Source of the DNA: Variovorax paradoxus B4
GTDB taxonomy: Bacteria > Pseudomonadota > Gammaproteobacteria > Burkholderiales > Burkholderiaceae_C
Reading direction: 5' to 3'
Assembly (NCBI RefSeq): GCF_000463015.1
Contig: NC_022247.1
Span: 2,356,001 to 2,420,000, forward strand
DNA length: 64,000 nucleotides
A program made the translations under genes and the position numbers. Below are positions 37,356 through 45,323 of this stretch, in pieces. Positions within the stretch are counted from its first letter, which is position 1, and the number at the start of each line of letters is the position of its first letter. Below the pieces are notes generated by a model. The model was not told the DNA's origin. It made no database searches and saw only the letters and a program-made list of their open reading frames with translations.

Positions 37356-38093
37356 TCAGGTACTCCAGTGAATGCCCGCACGGCGGACCATGGCATCGAA
37401 GATCAATTGATGGGTGGAAGCTTGCCCCGCAACCCGCGTTTCCGGAACCTTGCGCAGGATGTCGGCGGCAATGGAGCGGTTCGGCCCTGCGGCGCCGTCC
37501 GCGGCGAGTTGGATCTCGCAGGCGCGCTGCAGTACCCACAGGCGGTTGAACGCGGTCGGCAGGGTCGGGCCGAGCGCGAGCAGGCCGTGGTTGCGCAGGA
37601 TCAGGTGGTTGCGCGCTCCGAGCGAGTGCACGAGGCGCGGCTGCTCGTCGAGGTTGGTTGTCACCCCTTCGTAGTCGTGGTAAGCAACGTCTCCATACAG
37701 CATGGCGCTGTAGAAGTTGTCGTTCCTCAGACCTTCTTCCTTGGACGCGATCGCGCAACCGGCAGTGGTGTGCACATGGATCACGCAATGCGCATCCTGG
37801 CGGGCCGCGTGCAGCGCCGAATGGATCACGAACCCGGCCTTGTTCACCGGGTGCTCGCTGCCGTCCAGCGCAGTGCCATCAAGACCGATCTTCACCAGGT
37901 TGTCCGGTGTCACTTCCGAGTAGTGCAGGCCGAATGGGTTGATCAGGTACTGGGGCTGGCTGTCGCCCGTGTCCGGCACCCGCACCGTGATGTGGTTGAA
38001 GATCAGCTCGGTCCAGCCGAGCCAGTCGAAGAGCCGGTAGCAGGAGGCAAGTTGGACACGGGCCTGCCGTTCCTGCGGGTGCATCTGCGCCAT
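37356..38093 (-). CDS. Class II aldolase/adducin-family protein
   Basis: GGAGG lies 7 bp from ATG 38093 (4 bp from an alternative ATG 38096). The 245-residue protein has the adducin/aldolase II pattern LFDWLGWTELIFNHITVRVPD, metal-binding histidines in HVHTTAGCAI and a third in LILRNHGLLALG. Members act as sugar-phosphate aldolases, epimerases, or decarboxylases of aromatic or keto acids. In aromatic operons some open decarboxylated or hydroxylated intermediates. It is coupled to the 58-codon gene upstream. Substrate unknown. Confidence 0.85.
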   Translation of the reverse strand: MAQMHPQERQARVQLASCYRLFDWLGWTELIFNHITVRVPDTGDSQPQYLINPFGLHYSEVTPDNLVKIGLDGTALDGSEHPVNKAGFVIHSALHAARQDAHCVIHVHTTAGCAIASKEEGLRNDNFYSAMLYGDVAYHDYEGVTTNLDEQPRLVHSLGARNHLILRNHGLLALGPTLPTAFNRLWVLQRACEIQLAADGAAGPNRSIAADILRKVPETRVAGQASTHQLIFDAMVRRAGIHWST

Positions 38094-38269
38094 CATTCTT
38101 CCTCCGCTGCCCCGACGATCTCCTCGCAATGAATGAGATCTTCTTCACTGTCGCCGGCGCGGCGCGCCTGTACCCAGATCCCGTCGCCGATGTTCTCCAC
38201 CACTTCGGCGATGGTGCCGTCCTTGAGCCGCAGCTTCTGACCTGGCTCCACGGTCATGAGATTGATCAT
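38093..38269 (-). CDS. Small conserved-looking 58-residue protein inside the dioxygenase operon
   Basis: An ATG at 38269 opens 58 codons ending in TGA at 38093-38095, overlapping the start of the aldolase gene (ATGATG), which indicates translational coupling. The protein reads MINLMTVEPGQKLRLKDG, then TIAEVVENIGDGIWVQARRA, then an acidic tail (GDSEEDLIHCEEIVGAAEEE). The beta-strand-rich first part resembles a small SH3/KOW-like barrel. It fills the only gap between the beta subunit and the aldolase. No function is known to me; a role as an assembly or stability factor for the oxygenase is a guess. Confidence 0.65.
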   Translation of the reverse strand: MINLMTVEPGQKLRLKDGTIAEVVENIGDGIWVQARRAGDSEEDLIHCEEIVGAAEEE

Positions 38270-38282
38270 TTTGATATTTCTT

Positions 38283-38864
38283 TCAGAAGAAGACGGTCAG
38301 GTTCTTGGCAAGCAGCACGTTTTGATGGATCTGGATTTCGCGCTTCGCGAGCTTCCAGCCTGAAGCGGTCCTGCGGATCACGTCGCGGCGATCGCCCACG
38401 AAGAAGTACTGCTCGTGTTCGCAGCGGTTCTGGTAGATCAGGAACCGGCTCGACACCGAGACCTCTTCTTCGCCCGCTGCGTTCGTCGCGATCCCGCTCA
38501 ACTGCACGTTGGAGACCAGGCGACAGACGCGCGACAACGGCTCCTCGGCCCAGTGCACGCCCGTGAGGATTTGCTCGGCGCGCTTCGTGAGGGTCCACTT
38601 GCCCTCGTTGAACCAGCTCATGTGTTTTTCGCGCGTGGTGTTCTCCCGAGCCGCGTGCTCGCCAAACTTGACGTTGAACGTCAGTGGCATGAAGTACTCG
38701 AGGTCTTCCGCGAGCGTCTCCAGCCATTCCTTGAAGCGGCGCTCGTCGAGCAGGTTGGCCTCGTCGAAGAGGAATTCCTCTATTTCCCGCTTGATCTCGT
38801 AGTAGCGCGCGTCCCGGGGCAGCCTCGCAGGGGCCGGCACAGCGACTTCAGCAATCTCGGACAT
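38283..38864 (-). CDS. Rieske oxygenase beta subunit (second system)
   Basis: This 193-residue small subunit carries the NTF2-like motif EIEEFLFDEANLLDERRFKEWLETLAEDLEYFMPLT and the strand YFFVGDRRDVIRRTASGWKLAKREIQIHQNVL at its C terminus. Its longer form resembles beta chains of the naphthalene/biphenyl group rather than benzoate oxygenases. The SDR gene lies between it and the alpha gene, an unusual order. Confidence 0.9.
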   Translation of the reverse strand: MSEIAEVAVPAPARLPRDARYYEIKREIEEFLFDEANLLDERRFKEWLETLAEDLEYFMPLTFNVKFGEHAARENTTREKHMSWFNEGKWTLTKRAEQILTGVHWAEEPLSRVCRLVSNVQLSGIATNAAGEEEVSVSSRFLIYQNRCEHEQYFFVGDRRDVIRRTASGWKLAKREIQIHQNVLLAKNLTVFF

Positions 38865-38885
38865 GTTTGTTCTCTCCAGTGATAT

Positions 38886-39680
38886 TCAGTGTGAGGATTT
38901 GGATGGAACCGGGCCGCCCTGGCTGGCGAAGCAACCGACATCCAGCACCGTGCCCGACACGGTCTCGGCCTCATCGGAAAGGAGGAAGGCCACGGCGTAT
39001 GCAAGGTCTCGGCCCGTCGCAGGGCGGCCGGCGGCAGTTCCGGGCACCGGCCGGCTGGTGAAGGTCGTCACGTCTCCGCCGACTCGCCCGACGCTCATCC
39101 CCGACACGATGCCTCCGCCGCCAGGAATGGCGACATTGACACGGATGTGGTCGTGAAAGTGGTCGTAGGCCATGGCAGTACTGAGAGCCAGGATGGCCCC
39201 TTTGCTTGCTGCGTAGGCTGCCATGTTCGGCTTGCCATAGCCGGCACCGGAGCCGATATTGACGATGGAGCCTCCGCCCTGGCGCTTCATGTGCGGGATG
39301 ACCGCGCGGCTCGCAAGATAGGTCCCCTTCAGGTTCACGTCGATGATGCGCGTGAACAGTTCCTCGGGCGTGTCGACCACAGTGCCCAGGGGGCCGATCG
39401 CCGCGTTGTTCACCAACCCATGGATGGCTCCGTAGCGCTGCAGCGTGTGCTGCACGACCCGCTCGACGTCCGCCGCCAGGGAGACGTCCGCTTCGAGGAT
39501 GTCCGCCTTGCATCCGGCCTTGTCGAGTTCTCCAAGGAGGCCGTCGGTGCCTTGGGCCGTGCTGGATACCTGCGGCTGCGACAAGCCGAAGGCGACGACC
39601 TGATGGCCGCGGCGGGCCAGTTCCACGGTGATGGATTGGCCGAGGCCGAAGGTGCCCCCCGTGACGATGATGACGCTCAT
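38886..39680 (-). CDS. SDR-family dehydrogenase, probable dihydrodiol dehydrogenase (second system)
   Basis: ATG 39680 is preferred; a longer start at 39698 would overlap the alpha subunit. The 264-residue SDR has TGGTFGLGQS (TGxxxGxG), NNAA, a catalytic Ser in NIGSGAG and YAASK (YxxxK). It lies between the alpha and beta subunits of the Rieske oxygenase and would oxidise its dihydrodiol product. Assignment to this step is from context. Confidence 0.87.
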   Translation of the reverse strand: MSVIIVTGGTFGLGQSITVELARRGHQVVAFGLSQPQVSSTAQGTDGLLGELDKAGCKADILEADVSLAADVERVVQHTLQRYGAIHGLVNNAAIGPLGTVVDTPEELFTRIIDVNLKGTYLASRAVIPHMKRQGGGSIVNIGSGAGYGKPNMAAYAASKGAILALSTAMAYDHFHDHIRVNVAIPGGGGIVSGMSVGRVGGDVTTFTSRPVPGTAAGRPATGRDLAYAVAFLLSDEAETVSGTVLDVGCFASQGGPVPSKSSH

Positions 39681-39687
39681 CTGCGGC

Positions 39688-41055
39688 TCACTCGGCAAAG
39701 CTGGCAGGCTGGTTGTCGTGGCGGCCCAGCAGGGTGTTCCAGTCGGCGCCGTTCATGTAGTCGCGCCAGCGGCGGTAGAACTGGCGCGGGTTTTCTTCGC
39801 TCACTTGCGTGCTGACGTTGCCCGGCACCAGTTTGTCGACCTCCACCTTGCCCAGGGACTGCTGGTAGTTGTAGGGATAGCGCTTGGCGATCACGCCGCG
39901 GCTGCCAGCGGTCGCATAGTTCCAGTTTTCCATGTCGTCCTGCTCGGTCATGCCCGCAGGTCCGGAATAGCGCATGTAGTACTTGCGCAGGAAGTCCTTT
40001 ACTTCCTGCGGTGCGTCGGCGTCCACCAGGAAGAAGCGCCAGGCTTCCGTCGCCTCCGGGCCGTGCGGGTGCCACACGCACAGGTTGCGAGGCTGGGTCC
40101 CGTGAAAGGACACGTTGGGAAAGATCGTGCCGACAAACGGCACCAGGCGGTTTCGCTCCGTGCCGAGCCGGCGCTTGCGTTCCTCGAAGCAGTGCCGGAA
40201 GTACTCTGCGATGACCGGGTTGTCGCGGTAGGTATCGACGAACTCAGTGTTCTCGGGCATCAGGGCGCTGTGAACGCCATGACCCGCCGGGAAGTTCGCC
40301 CACACGTGTTGCGCTTTCTCGAGCTCATTGTCGCGACGTCCTTTCACTCCGGCTTCGGCACTCGGGCCGATGCCGATCAGATCCACCGAGCGATGGCTGA
40401 CGTTGTGGTACGTGTCGCCCAGAAAATTCTCCGCTGCGAATTTCCAGTTGCACGGGATGATCCACTTGTGGACGCCGAAGAGCACTTCCGAGCCGCCCTC
40501 GCGGCCGTCGCGTGCGTCAAGTGCGAGGTCCAGGTGGGCCTTGGCCCCGCCGAGGTAGGTCAGGAAGTCCGGTGCATCCTTGTCCCAGCTGGCCCATACA
40601 GTGCCTTTGTAGATCTCCATCTTCGGCACTTCGATCAGGGACCATTCCTCCTTGTCGAGGCAGCCCTCGTACAGGCTCTTGAACTGCGGCACCCCGAACA
40701 GCTTGCCTTCCGTGGTGTAGCTCCAGCTGTGATACGGGCAGGTAAAGAGCTGGGTGTTGCCATGGTCGTACTGGCAGACCTTCATCCCGCGATGTCGGCA
40801 CGAGTTGAGGAAGACGTGGATCTTCTTCTTTTTGTCGCGCGCCAGAATCACCGATTCCGCGCCCATGCGGGAGGTGAAGTAGTCGCCGGGGTTGGGGATC
40901 TGGCTTTCGTGGCCAACGAACAGCCAGGAGCGGGTGAAGACCTTCTCGAGTTCCTCTTCGAAGACTTCCTTGTCGGAGAAGATCTCGCGGCTGATCAAGC
41001 CCTTGCGCAGGTTGATCATGGCGTTGTAGCGCGATTCGGTGGTGATGGGGATCAT
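39688..41055 (-). CDS. Rieske non-heme iron oxygenase, alpha subunit (second system)
   Basis: The 455-residue chain starts at ATG 41055 behind AGAGAGA. The Rieske site is CRH at about residue 85 and CPYH at about residue 105. The iron site is ENFLGDTYHNVSH at about 210-222, with Asp and two His ligands. The C-terminal SGPAGMTEQDDMENW block is typical of the naphthalene/biphenyl/phenylpropionate group (class with separate beta chain). It would dihydroxylate an aryl substrate. The pair in this operon with a flavin hydroxylase and HpaI suggests a phenyl-substituted acid. Substrate not proven. Confidence 0.93.
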   Translation of the reverse strand: MIPITTESRYNAMINLRKGLISREIFSDKEVFEEELEKVFTRSWLFVGHESQIPNPGDYFTSRMGAESVILARDKKKKIHVFLNSCRHRGMKVCQYDHGNTQLFTCPYHSWSYTTEGKLFGVPQFKSLYEGCLDKEEWSLIEVPKMEIYKGTVWASWDKDAPDFLTYLGGAKAHLDLALDARDGREGGSEVLFGVHKWIIPCNWKFAAENFLGDTYHNVSHRSVDLIGIGPSAEAGVKGRRDNELEKAQHVWANFPAGHGVHSALMPENTEFVDTYRDNPVIAEYFRHCFEERKRRLGTERNRLVPFVGTIFPNVSFHGTQPRNLCVWHPHGPEATEAWRFFLVDADAPQEVKDFLRKYYMRYSGPAGMTEQDDMENWNYATAGSRGVIAKRYPYNYQQSLGKVEVDKLVPGNVSTQVSEENPRQFYRRWRDYMNGADWNTLLGRHDNQPASFAE

Positions 41056-41075
41056 CGTCTCTCTCTCTTGAAGGT

Positions 41076-42077
41076 TCAGGTGAAACGTTCGCAAAGGACT
41101 TCCTTGCGCGGCAGTCCGACGGATTCGGCGGCCGACCTACCGGCTTCGACCATGGGCGGGGGGCCGCACAGATACACGCGCGTGTCCGCATCCAGTTCCA
41201 GTTGCGCAATCAGGTCGGTGGGGTACCCACGGTGGGCAGCGGGGCCGTCGCCTTGTTCGACGGCAAGATGGATCGCCACGCCCGGCATGCTGACGCGGAG
41301 TTGCTCCAGTTCGTCCATGGCGATCAGATGGCCGTGCGTTCGCGCACCGATGACCACGGTGGTGCGTGGCTGCGGCGTGGTGGACTCGACGGCGGCGGTC
41401 CGCAGCATGGACAGGAACGGGGCCAAGCCGGTGCCCCCTGCAACGAACAAGCGGGGCCGGCTTTCGTGCCGCAGGAAGAACGTGCCGTGAGGCGCACTGA
41501 TGTCCACCGCATCACCAATCTTGGCGTTGGCGAGCCACGATGAGAACGCACCCTCGGGCACGATCCGCACGAAGAACTCGAGCCGGTCTGTTCCCGGAGC
41601 GTTCGCCATCGAGTACGAGCGCGCAACCTCGGTTCCCCGCGGATGAATCCGGACATATTGGCCGGGCTCGAACGCGATCTTCTCTCCGACCGTCAGTTCG
41701 AGGCGAACGATTTCGCTGGCGACCTGATCGACGGCCGTGACTTCCGCCGGCATCGGGGCTGGTTCTTCCGTCAACGCCTCCGTCGAGTCGTAGGGGAACT
41801 CGATGGCGCACGGCGCGGTGATGTTGCACACGCAGGGCAACACCACCCCTTCGTCACGGTCTTCGTCCGGCAGCACGCTGGGGTCGTACTCCTGCATGTC
41901 CACATTTCCGGAGACCAATTGGGCGGTGCAGGTGCCGCACTGCCCATTGGAACAATCGGTCAGCAGGTTGAGTCCGGAGGCTGTCGCGGACTCAACCAGG
42001 TTGTGGCCGCATGGCACCTGGAGACGGCGTGAAACGCCGTCCGAAAAAAGCAGCGTCACTGGGATGATCGTGGTCAA
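41076..42077 (-). CDS. Oxygenase reductase with N-terminal 2Fe-2S domain (BenC type), TTG start
   Basis: Homology starts at TIIPVTLLFSDGVSRRLQVPCG, and the only nearby starts are TTG 42077 (behind GAGG) and GTG 42059. I chose TTG. The frame continues upstream to 42299, but that part lies across the promoter and operators and is not coding. The 333-residue protein has a plant-type ferredoxin domain (CSNGQCGTCTAQLVSG, PCVC), an FAD domain (RSYSMANAPG) and an NAD domain (FVAGGTGLAPFLSML, CGPPPMVEAG). It feeds electrons to the second Rieske oxygenase. First gene of the leftward operon. Confidence 0.9.
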   Translation of the reverse strand: MTTIIPVTLLFSDGVSRRLQVPCGHNLVESATASGLNLLTDCSNGQCGTCTAQLVSGNVDMQEYDPSVLPDEDRDEGVVLPCVCNITAPCAIEFPYDSTEALTEEPAPMPAEVTAVDQVASEIVRLELTVGEKIAFEPGQYVRIHPRGTEVARSYSMANAPGTDRLEFFVRIVPEGAFSSWLANAKIGDAVDISAPHGTFFLRHESRPRLFVAGGTGLAPFLSMLRTAAVESTTPQPRTTVVIGARTHGHLIAMDELEQLRVSMPGVAIHLAVEQGDGPAAHRGYPTDLIAQLELDADTRVYLCGPPPMVEAGRSAAESVGLPRKEVLCERFT

Positions 42078-42118
42078 GGGGGACCTCGCGGGGGGTGTTG
42101 ATTGGCGTTCGAAGTTTT

Positions 42119-42135
42119 TGTCCGAACAGTGGACT
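42119..42135. promoter_or_regulatory. IclR-type operator, site 1 (downstream half of the reductase promoter pair)
   Basis: TGTCCGAACAGTGGACT matches the shared pattern N-GTCC-N7-GGAC-N. On the minus strand it begins exactly 20 bp downstream of the site that covers the -10 box, so it overlies the expected transcription start of the leftward operon. Confidence 0.65.
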
Positions 42136-42138
42136 AAG

Positions 42139-42155
42139 AATCCATTGTATGGACT
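42139..42155. promoter_or_regulatory. IclR-type operator, site 2, covering the -10 box of the reductase operon
   Basis: On the minus strand it reads AGTCCATACAATGGATT and contains the -10 hexamer TACAAT. It aligns base for base with the operator that covers the -10 box of the opposite operon (AGTCCGTATAATGGACC at 43226-43242). Confidence 0.65.
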
Positions 42156-42173
42156 ATTTTTGAATGATGTCAA
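42144..42173 (-). promoter_or_regulatory. Sigma-70 promoter of the leftward dioxygenase operon
   Basis: On the minus strand TTGACA (at 42168-42173) is followed after 18 bp by TACAAT (at 42144-42149). This leaves a leader of about 60 nt to the TTG start of the reductase. Its -10 box lies inside an operator-like palindrome. Confidence 0.7.
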
Positions 42174-42175
42174 CC

Positions 42176-42192
42176 TGTCCGTGTGGTGGACA
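42176..42192. promoter_or_regulatory. IclR-type operator, site 3, next to the iclR gene
   Basis: TGTCCGTGTGGTGGACA is an N-GTCC-N7-GGAC-N palindrome, here with TGTCC/GGACA arms. It begins 37 bp from site 2, upstream of the leftward promoter and 37 bp before the iclR start, a position compatible with autoregulation. Confidence 0.6.
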
Positions 42193-42228
42193 ATCGAGGC
42201 TTCGGGTTCAATGCACGGGAATGTCTGA

Positions 42229-42993
42229 ATGAGTGAAACGGAAAAAGGCGACAACGTTCGCGCGGTGGGTCGGGCGCTGGAGATCCTGCTGGCCTTCACG
42301 CCGCAGGACTACGAACTGTCGGCAGCGGAACTGCTGAAGCGAGTCGACTTGTCGCGTCCCACCCTGTATCGGCTGCTCTACACGCTCCAGGAGCATGGCT
42401 TCCTGGCCTCGGTCGGCGAACCTCAGCGGTTTCGCTTGGGGCCAGCGGTGGCGAAGCTGGCGCATGTCTGGACGGCAGGCATCGATCTGGCGAGCATCGC
42501 GGAGCCGGTGCTGCGAAGGATCTGGCAGGAAACCAGTGAATCGGTTTCGCTGTACGTCCCGCGTGGGGAACTGCGCACTTGCATCGCCGAGCTTCCCAGT
42601 CCCCATCCATTGAGCTTCAGGCGTGGCGTGGGATACACCGAGAAGATCGTTCGAGGAGCGACCGGGCGCGCCATCCTCGCGTTTCTGGATCTGAGCTCGC
42701 AGGAAATCCGCAAGTATGTCCAGGGCAGTGGCGTGCAGATAAAGGAATTGGATGCGGAGCTCGCACAGACGCGCAAGCGCGGCTATGCGACCAGCCGCAG
42801 CGAACTCATCGAGGGCGCCGTTGCGGTGGCGGCGCCATTCTTCGACCGCAGCGGACGCGTTGCCGGATCGATGGGTGTCTACGGACCGGAGGTCAGGCTG
42901 AACGCGACGCGCCAGCAGCAGATCGCTCGCCTGCTGATCGATGAGTCGGCCAAGCTCTCCGAAGCCCTGGGCTTCGCTGGCGTCGCGACCTGA
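42229..42993 (+). CDS. IclR-family transcriptional regulator
   Basis: The 254-residue protein has an N-terminal winged HTH at about 10-75 (VGRALEILLAFTPQDYELSAAELLKRVDLSRPTLYRLLYTLQEHGFL) and an IclR effector domain with FRRGVGYTEKIVRGATGRAILAF and KRGYATSRSELIEGAVAVAAPFFD. Regulators of this family often control aromatic catabolism. It stands between the two divergent aromatic operons, and five copies of one 17-bp palindrome surround it. It is most likely the switch for both operons. Effector unknown. Confidence 0.92.
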   Translation: MSETEKGDNVRAVGRALEILLAFTPQDYELSAAELLKRVDLSRPTLYRLLYTLQEHGFLASVGEPQRFRLGPAVAKLAHVWTAGIDLASIAEPVLRRIWQETSESVSLYVPRGELRTCIAELPSPHPLSFRRGVGYTEKIVRGATGRAILAFLDLSSQEIRKYVQGSGVQIKELDAELAQTRKRGYATSRSELIEGAVAVAAPFFDRSGRVAGSMGVYGPEVRLNATRQQQIARLLIDESAKLSEALGFAGVAT

Positions 42994-43093
42994 ACTCGAT
43001 CTCTGACTCTCCTGAATTGCATTTTTCGCGGGCGCGGGTGATAGCGTGACCGCAGCTCGACGCGTGCGGCGTCGGGCGACCTCTTTCTGCTTC

Positions 43094-43130
43094 AAAAGCC
43101 CGCGCGGTCGCATGGCCGCGCGGGCTTTTT
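43094..43130 (+). terminator. Rho-independent terminator after iclR
   Basis: Perfect 14-bp arms (AAAAGCCCGCGCGG at 43094-43107 and CCGCGCGGGCTTTT at 43116-43129) with an 8-nt loop are followed by a T-tract. Stem composition and the flanking A/T runs would work in both directions. It separates iclR from the Bug-receptor operon promoter. Confidence 0.88.
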
Positions 43131-43207
43131 CTTTGATCTGTTGGTCTGCGCCTCCCCTGGAATTTCTTGACGACCGCGAGCCAATGGCAGCGTGGCCGAG
43201 ATCCGGG

Positions 43208-43237
43208 TTGACCACTCTCGAGGCAAGTCCGTATAAT
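43208..43237 (+). promoter_or_regulatory. Sigma-70 promoter of the rightward Bug/hpa operon
   Basis: TTGACC (43208-43213) and a perfect TATAAT (43232-43237) are 18 bp apart. The -10 box is inside the operator at 43226-43242. The expected leader to the first Bug receptor ATG is about 90 nt. Confidence 0.72.
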
Positions 43238-43242
43238 GGACC
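43226..43242. promoter_or_regulatory. IclR-type operator, site 4, covering the -10 box of the Bug/hpa operon
   Basis: AGTCCGTATAATGGACC follows N-GTCC-N7-GGAC-N and encloses the TATAAT box. Occupancy would block RNA polymerase, suggesting repression. It is followed 20 bp later by a second copy, the same arrangement as at the opposite operon. Confidence 0.65.
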
Positions 43243-43245
43243 TAT

Positions 43246-43262
43246 TGTCCGACACGTGGACA
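43246..43262. promoter_or_regulatory. IclR-type operator, site 5, at the transcription start of the Bug/hpa operon
   Basis: TGTCCGACACGTGGACA is one of the best matches among the five copies of the pattern. It begins exactly 20 bp after site 4, two helical turns, so a regulator tetramer or two dimers could bind the same face of the DNA. Confidence 0.65.
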
Positions 43263-43334
43263 TGCACAAGACAGACACAAGAAGGCGGGCACACCCGTTC
43301 ATCCGTTCCATCACAACCTATCGGAGACATTTGC

Positions 43335-44330
43335 ATGACCCAGCCCGTTCGATTTCCGTCCAGGCGCCGCTTGTTGGCGCTCATGGCTTTGGCCTTCCTT
43401 GCCGCTCCCGGCGCGAACTCTCTCGCCCAGGCGGCATACCCGGATCGTCCCGTGAAGATCGTGGTCGGCTTCGCGCCCGGCGGCACCAACGACATCCTCG
43501 CGCGTCTGGTCGCCGCCAGGCTGCAGGACAAGCTGAAGCAGGGCGTCGTGGTGGAGAACAAGCCGGGAGCCAACTCCGCGATCGGCAATGACTTCGTGGC
43601 CAAGTCCAAGCCCGACGGATACACGTTGCTCGTCTCTTCGAGTGGTGGCCTGACGACCAATCCGATTTTGATGAAGGGCCTACCGTACGACCCGGTCAAG
43701 GACTTCGAGCCCGTGGCGCTGCTGGGATCCTTCCCGCTCGTCGTCACGGTCCCTGTCTCGCTGCCGGTGAAGAACTTTGCGGAACTGGTGCAGTTTTCCA
43801 AGACCTCGAAGGACGGCAAACTCGACCATGGGACGCCGACGACCTCGTTCGTGCTGGTGGCAGAAACCCTTACCGCAGCCGCGGGCCTGAAGTTCAATCA
43901 CATCCTCTACAAGGGCTCCGGCCCCGTGGTGGCCGGCCTGCTCGGCGGCGAGATCCAGGTCGGCGTGCTGGACAGTCCCGCGGTCATCACGCAGGTCAAG
44001 GCAGGCAAGCTGAAGGCCCTTGCCGTCACCACCGCCAAGCGCTCCGCGGCGCTGCCGGATGTGCCCACCATCGCGGAGGCAGGCTATCCCGACTACGACA
44101 CCCCGATCTGGACGGCCCTGATGGCACCGAAGGGCACGCCCGAATCCGTGCTCGCCAAGTTGCGCTCGGCGACCTCTGAAATCCTCAAGGAGAAGGACAC
44201 GGTCGAGAAGATGCATGCGCTCGGTCTTGATCCGGGGAATGCGGAATCGGCCGCGCTGGGACGCCGCATCGCGGCCGACATCGAGCGATGGACCCGGGTC
44301 GCCAAGACCGCAAACATCCAGCCCGAATAA
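43335..44330 (+). CDS. Bug/TctC-family periplasmic solute receptor (1)
   Basis: The 331-residue protein has a signal peptide (RRRLLALMALAFLAAPGANSLAQA) and the Bug receptor signature: YPDRPVKIVVGFAPGGTNDILARLVA, VVVENKPGANSAIGNDFVAKSKPDGYT, and GLPYDPVKDFEPVA. The family binds carboxylated or aromatic ligands in the periplasm, sometimes feeding a tripartite TctAB transporter. No TctA or TctB gene is present in the window. It is the first gene of the rightward operon, so it probably binds the substrate or inducer of the pathway. Confidence 0.92.
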   Translation: MTQPVRFPSRRRLLALMALAFLAAPGANSLAQAAYPDRPVKIVVGFAPGGTNDILARLVAARLQDKLKQGVVVENKPGANSAIGNDFVAKSKPDGYTLLVSSSGGLTTNPILMKGLPYDPVKDFEPVALLGSFPLVVTVPVSLPVKNFAELVQFSKTSKDGKLDHGTPTTSFVLVAETLTAAAGLKFNHILYKGSGPVVAGLLGGEIQVGVLDSPAVITQVKAGKLKALAVTTAKRSAALPDVPTIAEAGYPDYDTPIWTALMAPKGTPESVLAKLRSATSEILKEKDTVEKMHALGLDPGNAESAALGRRIAADIERWTRVAKTANIQPE

Positions 44331-44348
44331 CGATCAAGGTGACAACAG

Positions 44349-45323
44349 ATGTTCGCTTCCTCTTCACGCGTACTGGGCGCATTGGCACTCGCAGCCCTGA
44401 CGACGGTGTGCGCGCATGCGCAAACTTTCCCAGGCAAGCCTGTGACGCTGATCGTTCCATTCGCTCCGGGCGCATCGGCCGACGGCATTGCGCGAATCGT
44501 CGCGCGAGAGTTGTCGCAAGCGCTGGGCCAGCCTGTGGTCGTCGACAACAAGCCGGGTGCCGGTGGCGCACTGGGTCTCATCGCCCTCGCGAAAGCGCCA
44601 GCGGACGGCTACACGCTCGGCATGGGGGCGACTGGCGCCATTGCCATCAATCCGCATCTGCCGGATGCACCTCCGCTGAAGCCCGAGAGGGATCTGGTGG
44701 CAGTCGCCAAGGTTGCGGACATCCCGCTGGTGGTGGTCGCCGGCGCGAGTGTGGGGCAAAGCAGCTTGAAAGCCTTCCTGAACCAGGCGCGCGCAACGCC
44801 GGGGGGGCTGTCCTACGCGACGCCGGGCCAATACACCGCGCAGCATCTCTCAGGCGAATTGCTGGCGTCGATGGCGAAGGTCCCGATGACTGCGGTCGCA
44901 TACCGGGGCAGCGCTCCGGCGGTGAGTGACCTGCTTGGCGGTCAGGTGCCCGCGGCCGTTGTGGACCTGACCTCGGCCTATCCGCACATCAAGGCAGGCA
45001 AGCTCGCAGCACTGGGCGTGACCAGTGCAAGCCGCAGCAAGATCGCGCCAGAGATCCCCACGATTGCCGAAGAAGGCGTGCCGGGATATGCCGCGCCCGC
45101 GTGGATGGGGCTCTTCGCCCCAGCAAAGACGCCGCCAGCCGTGACGGCGCGTTTGTCGAACGAGTTGAAGACCATCATGGCAAAGCCCGAAGTGCAGGCG
45201 CAACTGATCGGTCTCGCGGCGGAGCCGGTTTTCATGGACGGCAAGGCGTTCGGCGAGTTCATCGCCGGCGAGTCGAAAAAATGGGCGGCCGTGGTGGCCA
45301 AGCTTCCTTCACCGCAGAAATGA
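44349..45323 (+). CDS. Bug/TctC-family periplasmic solute receptor (2)
   Basis: This 324-residue Bug protein has a signal peptide (ALALAALTTVCAHAQ) and FPGKPVTLIVPFAPGASADGIARIVA, VVVDNKPGAGGALGLIALAKAPADGYT. It lies 18 bp after another Bug gene from which it clearly differs, so the two are not a recent duplication. Its stop overlaps the ATG of the ThDP-enzyme gene (ATGA at 45320). Confidence 0.92.
   Translation: MFASSSRVLGALALAALTTVCAHAQTFPGKPVTLIVPFAPGASADGIARIVARELSQALGQPVVVDNKPGAGGALGLIALAKAPADGYTLGMGATGAIAINPHLPDAPPLKPERDLVAVAKVADIPLVVVAGASVGQSSLKAFLNQARATPGGLSYATPGQYTAQHLSGELLASMAKVPMTAVAYRGSAPAVSDLLGGQVPAAVVDLTSAYPHIKAGKLAALGVTSASRSKIAPEIPTIAEEGVPGYAAPAWMGLFAPAKTPPAVTARLSNELKTIMAKPEVQAQLIGLAAEPVFMDGKAFGEFIAGESKKWAAVVAKLPSPQK

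Noticed and set aside
33344..37549. 1401-codon open frame on the plus strand
   Set aside because: It lies antisense to hpaI, the flavin hydroxylase and SSADH, which show intact catalytic motifs; the plus-strand translation has no domain and repeats the GC-shadow composition.
42078..42299. Upstream extension of the reductase frame to an ATG at 42299
   Set aside because: It would run through the promoter, three operator-like palindromes and into iclR, and the added residues have no ferredoxin homology; TTG 42077 fits better.
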